Positions 31,214-39,825 of a DNA stretch of 64,000 bases are shown here, in pieces. Positions within the stretch are counted from its first letter, which is position 1. Every line of letters starts with the position of its first letter. Below the pieces are notes generated by a model. The model had not been told where the DNA came from. It did not search any database and saw only the letters and a list, made by a program, of their open reading frames with translations. Position numbers and translations under genes: made by a program. Origin of the DNA: Collinsella aerofaciens (GTDB lineage: Bacteria > Actinomycetota > Coriobacteriia > Coriobacteriales > Coriobacteriaceae); assembly GCF_963360655.1 (NCBI RefSeq), contig NZ_OY725717.1, positions 744,001-808,000 on the forward strand, given 5' to 3'.

Positions 31214-31242
31214 TTGCACGGATGTGCGATGTCCCGTATCAT
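31214..31242 (+). promoter_or_regulatory. Promoter of tRNA-Thr
   Basis: TTGCAC (31214-31219) and TATCAT (31237-31242) are 17 bp apart, about 40 bp before the mature tRNA. A good sigma-70-type match. Confidence 0.6.
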
Positions 31243-31281
31243 AGACAGCCGTTGACGCCTCAGTTGCGTCACCACATGGCC

Positions 31282-31357
31282 GCCAGCGTAGCTCAGTTGG
31301 TAGAGCACCGCTCTCGTAAAGCGGGGGTCACCGGTTCGAGCCCGGTCGCTGGCTCCA
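31282..31357 (+). tRNA. tRNA-Thr (anticodon CGT)
   Basis: A 76-nt cloverleaf: acceptor stem GCCAGCG/CGCTGGC, D-arm with AGCTCAGTTGGTAGAGC, anticodon stem CCGCT/AGCGG with loop CTCGTAA (anticodon CGT, reads ACG), T-arm CCGGTTCGAGCCCGG, discriminator T and encoded CCA. A terminator follows directly. Confidence 0.97.
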
Positions 31358-31369
31358 TTGCACAAGATA

Positions 31370-31391
31370 GCCGCCTTCAGGCGGCTTTTTT
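31370..31391 (+). terminator. Terminator of tRNA-Thr
   Basis: A GCCGCC-TTCA-GGCGGC stem with TTCA tetraloop is followed by six T. Confidence 0.9.
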
Positions 31392-31454
31392 GTTGCCGAT
31401 TTGGAGTGCGAATGCGCCAACCCAAGTAAAACGCCGCCGGTAACTCCCCTACTC

Positions 31455-31506
31455 AACAAAAAGCCCCGCCAGCCGCAATCCCCTAAGGAACCGCGATCAG
31501 CGGGGC
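31455..31506 (-). terminator. Terminator of the nagA-YhcH operon
   Basis: GCCCCGC (31463-31469) pairs with GCGGGGC (31500-31506). Reading left, a TTTTTGTTG run follows. It lies about 60 bp past the YhcH-family stop. Confidence 0.65.
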
Positions 31507-31566
31507 CTAAGCGCGCTCCTCCAAAGGATAACGCTCGCAACACGAACAGCTCAGCCGAGCAGCGTG

Positions 31567-32040
31567 CTACTCCTCCCAGTAAGCATCTGCAAGCAGCTTA
31601 AAGCAGATCTTCTTGACCGGCTGCGCGCCATCGCCCGGGAACTCGAGCGTGGGCATGTGAGGCTCGCCGGCAACGAACAGCGCGAACTTGTCGTCGGCAA
31701 GATCGCCGGCGATCGAGGCGTCTGAATCGACCAGGTCGTAGTCGTCCTTCTCGTCAAACTCCTGGACCAGCGTCAGGCTGCCCGTGGCGACCTTAAAGGC
31801 CTCGCGACCCTCGACGTCGATCTGCAGGTCGTGATAGCGCTGATGCGTCTCATAGTGGGCCTCGGCCTCCGGACGCGTCGTGGGGGCCATGACGTTCGCA
31901 AAGACCTTGTCGCCCAGAATCGGATGGCTGCCGACCTCGAGCTGCGCCGGGTCGTTCTCCTCGAGCCAGTCGATCAGCACGTCGAGGCCCTTGAGCATTC
32001 CGCGGTACTCCTCGATATCGCCCAATGCACCGTAAATCAT
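31567..32040 (-). CDS. YhcH/YjgK/YiaL (DUF386) family protein
   Basis: The 157-residue cupin-like protein has the family landmarks: MIYGALGDIEEY at the start, NVMAPTTRPEAEAHYETHQRYHDLQ with the metal-site His/Glu cluster, and the late FALFVAGEPHMPTL and VKKICFKL. Members such as TabA and NanQ act in sialic-acid or amino-sugar anomer handling. It is 32 bp after nagA and probably co-transcribed, which supports an amino-sugar role here. The substrate is not known. Confidence 0.88.
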   Translation of the reverse strand: MIYGALGDIEEYRGMLKGLDVLIDWLEENDPAQLEVGSHPILGDKVFANVMAPTTRPEAEAHYETHQRYHDLQIDVEGREAFKVATGSLTLVQEFDEKDDYDLVDSDASIAGDLADDKFALFVAGEPHMPTLEFPGDGAQPVKKICFKLLADAYWEE

Positions 32041-32072
32041 CTAAATCCCCTCTCGGATCGCTTCTTTGGCGG

Positions 32073-33242
32073 CTACTCGGCAAACGCGTTACCGACGCTG
32101 TTGCCACCCACATACGTCTCGACCAGGGTAAGGTCGGGATTGAACACGACAAAGTCGGCATCGCGGCCGGGCATAATGCTGCCACATTTATCCTCGACGT
32201 GAGCAGAACGCGCGGGCACCTCGGTCGCCATGCGAATTGCGATATCAGCGCTCGCAAGACCCCAGTCGACGATGTTCTTGACGCCCTGTGCGAGCGTGAG
32301 CACCGAGCCGGCGATAGCAGAGCCATCGGCGAGCCAGCAAAGGTTGTCCTTCATAATGACGTCCATGCCGCCGCTGGTGTACTTGCCCTCGGGCATGCCG
32401 CCGCAACCCAGACAGTCGGTGATCAGCACCGTGTGCTGCCAGCCCTTGGCCTGCAGCAGTGCCTTGATAGCAGCAGGGTTCACGTGCTTACCGTCGCAAA
32501 TGATCTCGGCATAGGTGTTGGGCGTGGTCATAGCAGCCCCGACAACACCGGGCTCACGGTGATGGAGGCCACGCTGGCCGTTATAGGTATGCGTAAAGCA
32601 GCTGGCGCCAGCATTGATGGCGGCGGCGCACTCATCATAGGTGGCATCGGAGTGGCCAATACAGGTCACGACGCCCTTTGCGCTCAGAGCCGCGGCGTAG
32701 GCGGCGGCGCCGTCACGCTCGGCCGCCATAGCGCTCTTGACGATACGACCACCAGCGGCCTCCTGCCACTCGTCAAAAACTTCCTCGGACGGGTCGATCA
32801 GATAAGCGGGGTTCTGGGCACCCACGTGCTTCATGGTAAAGAACGGACCCTCCAGGTAGATGCCCTGAATACGAGCACCGCAGAACTCGGGTCCACGCTC
32901 TTCGTCCGCCTGTGCAATGGCAGCGCAGGCGTCCTTGATCTGCTCCACGCCGTCGGTAAAGGTCGTAGGCAGCCAGCTGGTGGTACCACGACGTGCGAGC
33001 TCGGTCGAACTGATGTTGATACCCTCGGCATCGTTATCGGTCGTGGCATGGTTATAGAAGCCATGAATGTGGGTGTCCACCATGCCCGGCGCAATCCATG
33101 TACCCGAATAATCTTTGATCTCGCAAGCGGGCTCATCGGCCTGCCAAGCGCCAAAGACGCCATCTTCGACCATGAGGTAGCCGCCCAGCTGCGGCCCCGC
33201 CGGCAAAAAGAACTTGTCGGCCTTGATAGCATACGTGCTCAT
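32073..33242 (-). CDS. nagA: N-acetylglucosamine-6-phosphate deacetylase
   Basis: The 389-residue amidohydrolase removes acetate from GlcNAc-6-phosphate in the cytoplasm. Visible motifs are GMVDTHIHG (metal ligands), YLEGPFF (metal Glu), CIGHSDATYDE, FTHTYNG, ICDGKHV and the catalytic Asp in VLITDCLGCGG, where TDA is more usual. GGGAG lies before the ATG. It is followed by the YhcH-family gene and preceded by the GntR regulator on the same strand, 143 bp away. It takes GlcNAc-6-phosphate from NagE (34,350). No nagB is in the window. Confidence 0.93.
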   Translation of the reverse strand: MSTYAIKADKFFLPAGPQLGGYLMVEDGVFGAWQADEPACEIKDYSGTWIAPGMVDTHIHGFYNHATTDNDAEGINISSTELARRGTTSWLPTTFTDGVEQIKDACAAIAQADEERGPEFCGARIQGIYLEGPFFTMKHVGAQNPAYLIDPSEEVFDEWQEAAGGRIVKSAMAAERDGAAAYAAALSAKGVVTCIGHSDATYDECAAAINAGASCFTHTYNGQRGLHHREPGVVGAAMTTPNTYAEIICDGKHVNPAAIKALLQAKGWQHTVLITDCLGCGGMPEGKYTSGGMDVIMKDNLCWLADGSAIAGSVLTLAQGVKNIVDWGLASADIAIRMATEVPARSAHVEDKCGSIMPGRDADFVVFNPDLTLVETYVGGNSVGNAFAE

Positions 33243-33385
33243 CTATGCTCCCGTACCCGCAGTGCGTTTTAGGGCGGATCAAAAACCACTGCATTGTTAA
33301 TTCGAGCGATTGTTCGTTGCCTTCTACCGCTTGGCACATTTTGCACCCGCCGCAAAACACGCCAAGCCGTTTATACCCAATAACT

Positions 33386-34117
33386 CTAGACTGCGCGGTT
33401 GTGGTAGACCTTGTACTTAAACTGGTCGGCACGCGCAACCGAACGCGTATACTCGATAACCTCGTTGTTCATGTCATATGTGGTACGAATCAAATCCAGC
33501 ACCGGTGCGCCTTCGGTAATCTCGAGCAAACGTGCGTCGGAATGGCGGGCAATACTCGCGTAGAATTCTTCCTCTGCCACGCGAACTTTCTCGTGAAAGT
33601 CCTGCTCGATCATGTCGTACAGCGATTTGTTCTCGATCATGGGACGCTTAAGCGCAAAGAACTTGCGACTTGGCAGATATGTACACTCAATCATCAGCGG
33701 CACACCATCGGCTATACGCAGGCGCTTGATCTTGTACAGACGCTCGCCCAGGCGCGCGTTCATCTCTACGGCAATATTCTTGTCAGCCTCGACCTCGGTA
33801 AACTCAAGAATCGTCGTCTTGGGCACACGGCCGATCGCCTTCATCTGCTCGGTAAAGCTATAGGTTTGCGTAAGGTTTGCCGTTTGCAGAGAGCGGTCGC
33901 ACACCATGGTTCCTCGGCCGCGCTGACGAACCACCAGGCCCAGGCGCTCAAGCTCCTGCAGGGCAAGGCGAACCGTCGTACGCGAGAGCCCGTAGCGTTC
34001 CGACAGGTCACGCTCGGACGGCAAATAGTCGCCGGGCCGAAGTTCGTGATCGATTTTATCGGTCAACAGATCGACGAGTTGATCGTACAGAGGTTGTTTG
34101 CGCACTCCCATTGCCAT
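33386..34117 (-). CDS. GntR/HutC-family regulator, NagR-like
   Basis: The 243-residue protein has an N-terminal winged helix (PLYDQLVDLLTDKI, then LPSERDLSERYGLSRTTVRLALQEL) followed by a UTRA effector domain (RLRIADGVPLMIECTYLP; LDLIRTTYDMNNEVIEYTRSV). HutC-type members beside nagA sense GlcN-6-P or GlcNAc-6-P. The ATG at 34,117 is chosen, with CAGG seven bases before. A TGGTTGTAACCA site at 34,149 suggests autoregulation, and matching sites lie upstream of nagE at 36,151. Confidence 0.88.
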   Translation of the reverse strand: MAMGVRKQPLYDQLVDLLTDKIDHELRPGDYLPSERDLSERYGLSRTTVRLALQELERLGLVVRQRGRGTMVCDRSLQTANLTQTYSFTEQMKAIGRVPKTTILEFTEVEADKNIAVEMNARLGERLYKIKRLRIADGVPLMIECTYLPSRKFFALKRPMIENKSLYDMIEQDFHEKVRVAEEEFYASIARHSDARLLEITEGAPVLDLIRTTYDMNNEVIEYTRSVARADQFKYKVYHNRAV

Positions 34118-34148
34118 AATGATACCTGCCGGATAAATGACTCGAAAT

Positions 34149-34160
34149 TGGTTGTAACCA
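34149..34160. promoter_or_regulatory. NagR-type operator at the GntR gene
   Basis: TGGTTGTAACCA is a TGGT-N4-ACCA site 32 bp before the GntR start codon. A second TTGGTATTAC-like half-site lies on the reverse strand near 34,248. Confidence 0.55.
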
Positions 34161-34289
34161 GACACCACGTACTATAGCAGTTTTATTGGAATAACAGCAG
34201 GTCAACCAGCATATTTCAATATTGTTTGCCGGTTGATAGCCTGCGCACTGTAATACCAATTACAACGCTACATCAAGTATCGAGGTAGC

Positions 34290-34326
34290 AAAAAGGGCCG
34301 CCCCCGCGGAGCGGGACGACCCTTTG
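34290..34326 (-). terminator. Terminator of nagE
   Basis: An imperfect GC-rich stem between about 34,295 and 34,325 (GGGCCGCCCCCGC with GCGGGACGACCC) is followed on the minus strand by TTTTTGCTACC. Confidence 0.6.
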
Positions 34327-34349
34327 CAAGACAGATACGTCTTTAAGGC

Positions 34350-35840
34350 TTAGAGCAGCTTCTTGAGCTCCTCGGCAACAGCCTGGACCTGCGTGCCGAT
34401 GATGACCTGGGTAGCACCCTTGTCCATCTTCATGACACCCAGAGCGCCAGCCTTCTTGCAGGCAGCCTCGTCGACCAGAGCGGAATCGCCAAGCTCGAAG
34501 CGAAGGCGAGTAGCGCAGCAGTCAACGGTCTTGACGTTCTCCTTGCCACCGACGGCAGCAAGAACAGCGGCGGCCAGAGCGGCGAACTTGTCGTCGCCAG
34601 CAGCGGCGGAAGCGGAGGTCTCCTCGACATCCTCATCCTCGCGACCAGGGGTCATGAGGTTGAACTTGGTGATGGCGAAGCGGAACACGAGGTAGAAGAC
34701 CACGAAGGCAGCGATGCCCAGCGGGATGATCATCCAGGTGTTGGCGGCAGCCGGGAGGCTAGAGGAGAACAGGAGGTCGGTAGCACCAGCGGAGAAGCAG
34801 AAGCCAGCACGGAAACCAACATAGTAGGTAACGATGGTGAAGATGCCGTACAGGACAGCGTACACGACGTAGAGCGGGAAGCACAGGAACATGAAGCCGA
34901 ACTCGAAGGGCTCGGTGACGCCGCAGACGAAGGCGCAGATGGCAGCGGAGACAACCAGGCCGATAGCAGCCTTCTTGTTCTTAGCGGTCTGAACCATAGC
35001 CAGGGCAGCGCCCGGGATACCGAACATCATGCAGGGGAAGAAGCCGGACATGTACATACCGAGGCTCCACTTGACGTCAGCAGAGGTCTCGCCAGCCCAG
35101 AAGTGGGTCAGGTCGCCCAGGCCGATGGTGTCAAACCAGAACACGTTGTTGAGTGCGTGGTGCAGACCGGTCGGGATGAGCAGGCGGTTGAGGAAGGCGT
35201 AGATGCCAGCGCCGATACCATCCATGGCGGCGATACCCTCACCAAGAGCAACAAGAGCACCGAAGATGAGCGGCCAAGCAAAGAGCAGGACGACGGAGAC
35301 GACGATGCAGATGACGGCGGTCATGATGGCGACGCAACGCTTGCCGGAGAAGAAGGCCAGCCAGTCGGGAAGACGAGTGTCCTTGAACTTGTTGTAGCAA
35401 GTGCCACCGATGACGGCGGACAGGATGCCGATGAAGGAGTTACCAGCGATCTTGGAGAACGCGATGCCCTCGGTCGTGGCAAGCCAAGCGGTCTGAGCAT
35501 CGGCGTCCATACCACGAATGGTGCCAACAACAGCGGGGTTCAGGAGCTGCTGGATCATCAGGAAGGCGACGAGGCCAGCGAGGCCAGCGGTGCCATCGTG
35601 ATCGTCGGCAAGGCCGACAGCGGCGCCGACTGCGAACAGCCAGGCCATGTTATCGATAAGAGCGCCGCCTGCCTTGATGAGCAGGAAACCGGCGGTATAG
35701 GCAAAACCGGTAGTGTCACCGGCAGCACCCATGACTGCGGGAGCGAGCAGGTAGCCCACGCCCATAAGAATACCTGCGACGGGAAGCGCCGCGACGGGAA
35801 GCATCAGCGCTTTGCCGAGCTTCTGGAGGTACTTCATCAT
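34350..35840 (-). CDS. nagE: PTS N-acetylglucosamine-type EIICB permease
   Basis: The 496-residue EIICB belongs to the glucose/GlcNAc family. The membrane domain carries GLHHALNNVFWF and the substrate motif GVTEPFEFGFMF. The C-terminal EIIB domain has the phosphocysteine Cys442 in DCCATRLR. No EIIA domain is present. GlcNAc specificity is inferred from the link to nagA/NagR by shared operators. GGAGGAG lies seven bases before the first of two ATGs, which fixes the start at 35,840. The 35,841-36,290 region before it holds the operators and AT-rich sequence but no gene. Confidence 0.88.
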   Translation of the reverse strand: MMKYLQKLGKALMLPVAALPVAGILMGVGYLLAPAVMGAAGDTTGFAYTAGFLLIKAGGALIDNMAWLFAVGAAVGLADDHDGTAGLAGLVAFLMIQQLLNPAVVGTIRGMDADAQTAWLATTEGIAFSKIAGNSFIGILSAVIGGTCYNKFKDTRLPDWLAFFSGKRCVAIMTAVICIVVSVVLLFAWPLIFGALVALGEGIAAMDGIGAGIYAFLNRLLIPTGLHHALNNVFWFDTIGLGDLTHFWAGETSADVKWSLGMYMSGFFPCMMFGIPGAALAMVQTAKNKKAAIGLVVSAAICAFVCGVTEPFEFGFMFLCFPLYVVYAVLYGIFTIVTYYVGFRAGFCFSAGATDLLFSSSLPAAANTWMIIPLGIAAFVVFYLVFRFAITKFNLMTPGREDEDVEETSASAAAGDDKFAALAAAVLAAVGGKENVKTVDCCATRLRFELGDSALVDEAACKKAGALGVMKMDKGATQVIIGTQVQAVAEELKKLL

Positions 35841-36150
35841 ATGGTATCTCCTCCAACCTTTCTTTCGTTGTTCACCAACGAGTTCCATGTCCGCGCCTTG
35901 TGCATACCGGCTTCTCCGCTTGCCGGCATTGATGCGCAAACTTAGACAACCCAGTCCCTATTTGGGGTTGCTGGTATGTACGGTAGCACACACTCAATTC
36001 AAACGTCCACCACATTTCGTTCAAATTACTATATCGTTGCCAAACGGTTATTTTTGGCCCGTAAACGGTAATTTACGCAGGTAGATGTGCTGCGTTTCTT
36101 TCATTACCAAACTAATTCTTAGCAATTTCCATTCGATTTCATCTCAAAAG

Positions 36151-36195
36151 TGGTTACTACCAGATGAACAGTGGTACCACATTGTTACTACCAGT
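36151..36195 (-). promoter_or_regulatory. NagR-type operators upstream of nagE
   Basis: TGGTTACTACCA (36151-36162), the palindrome GTGGTACCAC (36171-36180) and a second GTTACTACCAG (36184-36194) lie within 45 bp. Two GTTACTACCAG copies are 31 bp apart. They match the TGGT-N4-ACCA pattern beside the GntR gene. Confidence 0.6.
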
Positions 36196-36293
36196 TTGGC
36201 CGAAATCGTTTTCACTTTACATGAATAAAGTCTCCAAGAATTTGTATATAACCTCTCCCCTACCATCCTCTTCCCCGCCCTTCCCTACAACGC

Positions 36294-36332
36294 AAAAAGC
36301 CCCCTAGAACGATGTCCGTTCTAGTGGGCTTC
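36294..36332 (-). terminator. Terminator after the SurA-like protein gene
   Basis: GCCC-CTAGAAC (36299-36310) pairs with GTTCTAG-GGGC (36318-36329), with a TTTTTGCG tail on the minus strand. Confidence 0.8.
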
Positions 36333-36373
36333 ATCAGATATTTCGGCTTCGTACTCGAAGGCTCAGGCGTTCT

Positions 36374-37459
36374 TTACGCAAACAGGCCGTAGATGCTGAT
36401 GTTGGCCTTGGCGTAGAGGCCGTTGGCGTACTCGGTCCACTTGGAGCTGGCGCTCGAAGCCTGCGAAGAGTACTGCTGGTAGGCGGTGTAATAGGCGGTC
36501 ATAGCCTGCTTATAGGTAGCGCTATCGGCCGTAAAGGCATCGTCAGCGAAGGCCTTGGCGTAGGTGCTATCGGCGTCCTTCCAGGTGCCCTTTTCGCTAT
36601 CCCACTCGTCGCCGGCAAGTTTGATGATGTAGTCGGCGTAGTCCTTGCTCGCGGTCTCCTCGTTGCCGTCAGCAGGCTCGGTCGGGGCGGTCGGCATGCT
36701 TGCGGAGCTATCGCCCACCTTCTTCTTGTAGAGCTTCTGCAGCGTCGCGGACTGACGGACGATCTGCTTAGCCTGATCCTTGGACACACCATACTGCGTG
36801 GCCATGGTCTTGTAGTCGGAGGTGCCGATGGAATCCTCGGCGTACTTCTTCATTTCCTTAGAAGAGACGGTGATGCCCTCGTCCTCGGCAGCGTCCAGCA
36901 GGATCTTGTTGCGCACGTAGGACAGGATGACGTCGGCAGAGGGAGCGGTGTAGTTGCCATCGCTATCCTTGACGGTGTCGAGGCTGTACTGGCTCTCAAT
37001 GGCCTCGCGCGCGGTGATGTCGCTCTTCTTGCCGTTGTAGCTGTAGCTTGCCACGGTCGAATCGAGCTGGTCCTCGGTGAGGGTCGCCGAGCCGACACCC
37101 TTGCCGCCAAAACCACTGTTGCCGATAAAGAAGCCGACCACAGCAGCGATCACGACTGCAACCACGAAGGCGGCAATCATCGTCTTCTTGTGCCTGGATG
37201 CATGGTCGTCTTCGTCGGAGTCATCGTCCTCGTCCTGTTCCTCGGGCATGAGGTTCTCGTCGGCGGCGTCCGCGGCGATCTTTGCCTCCAGGCGAGCGTC
37301 CTCCTCCTCGGCCGTCGTACCGGCAGCAATGTGCTCGGCAGACGTACCGGCGACCAGATCGATCTTCTCCTCCTCATCACCGTCGGGGCCTTCGCCGCGC
37401 TCGATGATCTGGATGCCGTCGATCTCGTCCTTCTCGTCCTTCTTTTGAATCAGACCCAT
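36374..37459 (-). CDS. Membrane-anchored SurA/peptidyl-prolyl isomerase-like protein
   Basis: The 361-residue protein has a long acidic cytoplasmic N-terminus (about 1-90), one transmembrane helix (about 93-113, IAAFVVAVVIAAVVGFFIG) and an extracytoplasmic helical domain. That domain contains the SurA-N-like sequence VILSYVRNKILLDAAEDEGITVS, the part of secretion chaperones and parvulins that holds substrate. No parvulin catalytic domain is seen, and the length leaves little room for one. AAGGAGT lies before the ATG. It is a single gene with a terminator. Role in export folding is inferred. Confidence 0.6.
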   Translation of the reverse strand: MGLIQKKDEKDEIDGIQIIERGEGPDGDEEEKIDLVAGTSAEHIAAGTTAEEEDARLEAKIAADAADENLMPEEQDEDDDSDEDDHASRHKKTMIAAFVVAVVIAAVVGFFIGNSGFGGKGVGSATLTEDQLDSTVASYSYNGKKSDITAREAIESQYSLDTVKDSDGNYTAPSADVILSYVRNKILLDAAEDEGITVSSKEMKKYAEDSIGTSDYKTMATQYGVSKDQAKQIVRQSATLQKLYKKKVGDSSASMPTAPTEPADGNEETASKDYADYIIKLAGDEWDSEKGTWKDADSTYAKAFADDAFTADSATYKQAMTAYYTAYQQYSSQASSASSKWTEYANGLYAKANISIYGLFA

Positions 37460-37585
37460 ATCAGTTACTCCTTGTTAGGAAACATAGTCCGCAATAGAAT
37501 ACGCCCGACAGAGCGCCGGGCGTATTGATTCTCAGGTTATACGCAAACACTTAAGTACTATTTAGGCGTTTGCAGTCTGCATGCC

Positions 37586-38671
37586 TTAGGCCAGGTGCGC
37601 GATAACGGCATCGGCAAAGGCCTGCGTACCCACAGCGCCCTCAACGGAGCCGGTCTGGGCACGACGCACGTCACCGGTAACCTGCTCGCCCTCGTCGAGC
37701 GTGGCAGACACGGCGGCGCGAATGCGATTGGCAGCGTCGTTCTCGCCCAGGTGATCGAGCATCATCGCAGCAGAGAGGATCTCGGCCGTGGGGTTGGCGA
37801 TATCCTGGCCCGCGATATCGGGCGCGGATCCGTGCGTTGCCTCAAAGATTGCGCAGTCGGCACCGATGTTGGAGCCAGGGGCCATACCCAGACCACCCAC
37901 TAGGCCGGCGCACAGGTCGCTCACGATGTCGCCGTACAGGTTGGGCAGCACCAGGACATCGAAGTCGTTGGGGTTCTGGACCAGACCCATGCAGGTGGCG
38001 TCGACGATCTTGTCGTTGAACTCGATATCGGGATAGTTGGCGGCCACCTCGCGCGCCACGCGCAGGAACAGGCCGTCGGTCGCCTTCATGATGTTGGCCT
38101 TATGCACGGCCGTCACCTTTTTGCGGCCGCAGCGGCGGGCATACTCAAAGGCATACTCCACAATGCGGCGGCTCTTGGCGATGGAGATCGGCTTAATTGA
38201 AATGGCGGAATCTGCGGCGAAGGTCTTCTGACCCGAGCGCTCGACAAGCTGCGAGAGCTCCTCAACCTCGGCAGCGCCCTCGTCGAACTCGATGCCGGCG
38301 TAGAGGTCCTCGGTGTTCTCGCGCACGATGACCAGGTCGACGTCGCGGAAGCGCGAGCCGTCGCCCGGCTGCGACAGGCAGGGGCGCACGCAGGCATACA
38401 GGTCAAAGTGTTTGCGCAGGGCCACGTTGACGCTGCGGAAACCCGTGCCGACCGGCGTGGTGATGGGGCCCTTGATGGCAACCTTGGTCTCGGCGACCGC
38501 ATCGAGCACGTGTTGGGGCAGTGGCGTGCCAAACTCGTCCATGACGCCGGCACCGGCCTCCTGGACATTCCAATTGATCTGGACACCGGTGGCCTCGACC
38601 ACGCGGCGCATGGCCTGCGTAATCTCGGGACCGATACCGTCACCGGGAATCAGGACTACATCGTGCGCCAT
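37586..38671 (-). CDS. icd: Isocitrate dehydrogenase, NAD-type
   Basis: The 361-residue member of the isocitrate/isopropylmalate dehydrogenase family starts [14 protein letters not shown]. Isocitrate specificity is shown by [19 protein letters not shown] (the Ser-x-Asn of ICDHs) and [13 protein letters not shown]. The metal site is [15 protein letters not shown]. In [15 protein letters not shown] the Asp-Ile pair replaces the Lys-Tyr of NADP enzymes, so NAD use is expected. It is last in a four-gene minus-strand operon, six bases after the HEAT-like gene. It would supply 2-oxoglutarate in a partial TCA branch. Confidence 0.88.
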   Translation of the reverse strand: MAHDVVLIPGDGIGPEITQAMRRVVEATGVQINWNVQEAGAGVMDEFGTPLPQHVLDAVAETKVAIKGPITTPVGTGFRSVNVALRKHFDLYACVRPCLSQPGDGSRFRDVDLVIVRENTEDLYAGIEFDEGAAEVEELSQLVERSGQKTFAADSAISIKPISIAKSRRIVEYAFEYARRCGRKKVTAVHKANIMKATDGLFLRVAREVAANYPDIEFNDKIVDATCMGLVQNPNDFDVLVLPNLYGDIVSDLCAGLVGGLGMAPGSNIGADCAIFEATHGSAPDIAGQDIANPTAEILSAAMMLDHLGENDAANRIRAAVSATLDEGEQVTGDVRRAQTGSVEGAVGTQAFADAVIAHLA

Positions 38672-38677
38672 AATCTG

Positions 38678-39376
38678 TTACTCCTCGTTTTCGGCGTCGT
38701 CAGATTTTTTAACGCTAGCACGCTTCTTCTTTTTGGAGAGATCCAGGCCAAAACGTTTAACAAGCATTTCGCAAATCTCGCTCGAACGGGCCTTGAGATA
38801 GCTACCCTTGCCGTTCTCGGCGTCGAATTTAAGGCGCAGCGCGAGCTTCTCGGCGACCTCGGCGTCGATCTCGCCCTGGCCAAACTCGTACAGGCAACCG
38901 AGCATATCGCGATACTCGAGGTCGCCGTGGTAGCACTGGATGGCCTCGTCCAGGATGGGCCAAGCCTCGCGCGAACGCTCGACACTCGTGGCGCCCCACA
39001 CGCACAGCAGGCGGAAGGCGGCATAGCGCAGCGTGGAGGAAATCTCGTCGAACAGTGCGGTCTCGGCACCCTCAAAGGCATCGCCCAGCTGCTCGGGGCA
39101 GGTGGTGGCGAGCGCCGTCAGGGCATCGAGGGCCTCCCAGCGGGTCTGAGCCTCGGGGCGGTCGAGCGCCTCGATCAGCGCGGGCACGCAGGGCACGACG
39201 CGCTGCGGATCGCGCTCGGCAAGCAGGTGCAGCACGCGGGCGGCAAACTGGCGGATACGGCGCGTGGGGCAGCCGAGCTCCTTGACCAGGCGGTCGACGG
39301 CGTTCTCGTTTTCCTCTGCCAGCTGAAGCTGTGCCAGCTCCTCGTCGGTGAGCTGTTCGTCTTTGTTTTCTGCCAT
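38678..39376 (-). CDS. HEAT-repeat-like protein, unknown function
   Basis: The 232-residue, all-helical protein has at least two to three HEAT-like units in 20-130 (RIRQFAARVLHLLAERDP; WEALDALTALATTCPE; STLRYAAFRLLCVWG). A Lys-rich tail (LSKKKKRASVKK) and acidic end follow. HEAT repeats are protein-protein scaffolds. No partner is evident. It lies between the small membrane protein and icd in a tight operon (15 and 6 bp gaps). Conservation of the operon elsewhere would be the best clue. Confidence 0.65.
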   Translation of the reverse strand: MAENKDEQLTDEELAQLQLAEENENAVDRLVKELGCPTRRIRQFAARVLHLLAERDPQRVVPCVPALIEALDRPEAQTRWEALDALTALATTCPEQLGDAFEGAETALFDEISSTLRYAAFRLLCVWGATSVERSREAWPILDEAIQCYHGDLEYRDMLGCLYEFGQGEIDAEVAEKLALRLKFDAENGKGSYLKARSSEICEMLVKRFGLDLSKKKKRASVKKSDDAENEE

Positions 39377-39391
39377 AGTTACCTCTTCTTA

Positions 39392-39820
39392 CTATTTCTT
39401 AGCGTGCTTGCCAGCACCCTTGCTGTCATCGGTGACCGAGATGAGCTGTCGGTCGGCCGCGCCATTGCGACGCGCACGGCGGCGTTCCTCGGCATCGCCC
39501 GCGTCGGCGGCGGCGCGGTGTGCCTTGTTGACGTTAAAGACCTCGTCATGCTTGCGCCACGGGCCAACGGACTCGCCAAAGCTCATCTTAAGACCGGCGA
39601 TAAAGCCGCCGAGCCAGCCGATCGGCGCAAACTGCACCAGCGGGAACAGCGAGAACACCCAGGTCAGCAGGACGACTGCCGCCGCTCCTGCAAAGTTGGC
39701 GATCCAGTAGTCGCGCTTGGTGATGACGCGCTTTTCGCACGCCCACTGGCCGCACAAAAAGCCAATGTAGATCGCAAAGAGAAAGAGCACCAGCGCAAGC
39801 ACCACGAACGTCCAGCTCAT
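39392..39820 (-). CDS. Small two-helix membrane protein
   Basis: The 142-residue protein has transmembrane segments at about 3-22 (WTFVVLALVLFLFAIYIGFL) and 42-65, a possible third hydrophobic part around 66-80, then a basic Arg/Ala-rich cytoplasmic tail ending KGAGKHAKK. GAGGAG lies before the ATG at 39,820. It starts five bases after the oxidoreductase stop. No family is recognised. Confidence 0.65.
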   Translation of the reverse strand: MSWTFVVLALVLFLFAIYIGFLCGQWACEKRVITKRDYWIANFAGAAAVVLLTWVFSLFPLVQFAPIGWLGGFIAGLKMSFGESVGPWRKHDEVFNVNKAHRAAADAGDAEERRRARRNGAADRQLISVTDDSKGAGKHAKK

Positions 39821-39825
39821 GGTCG

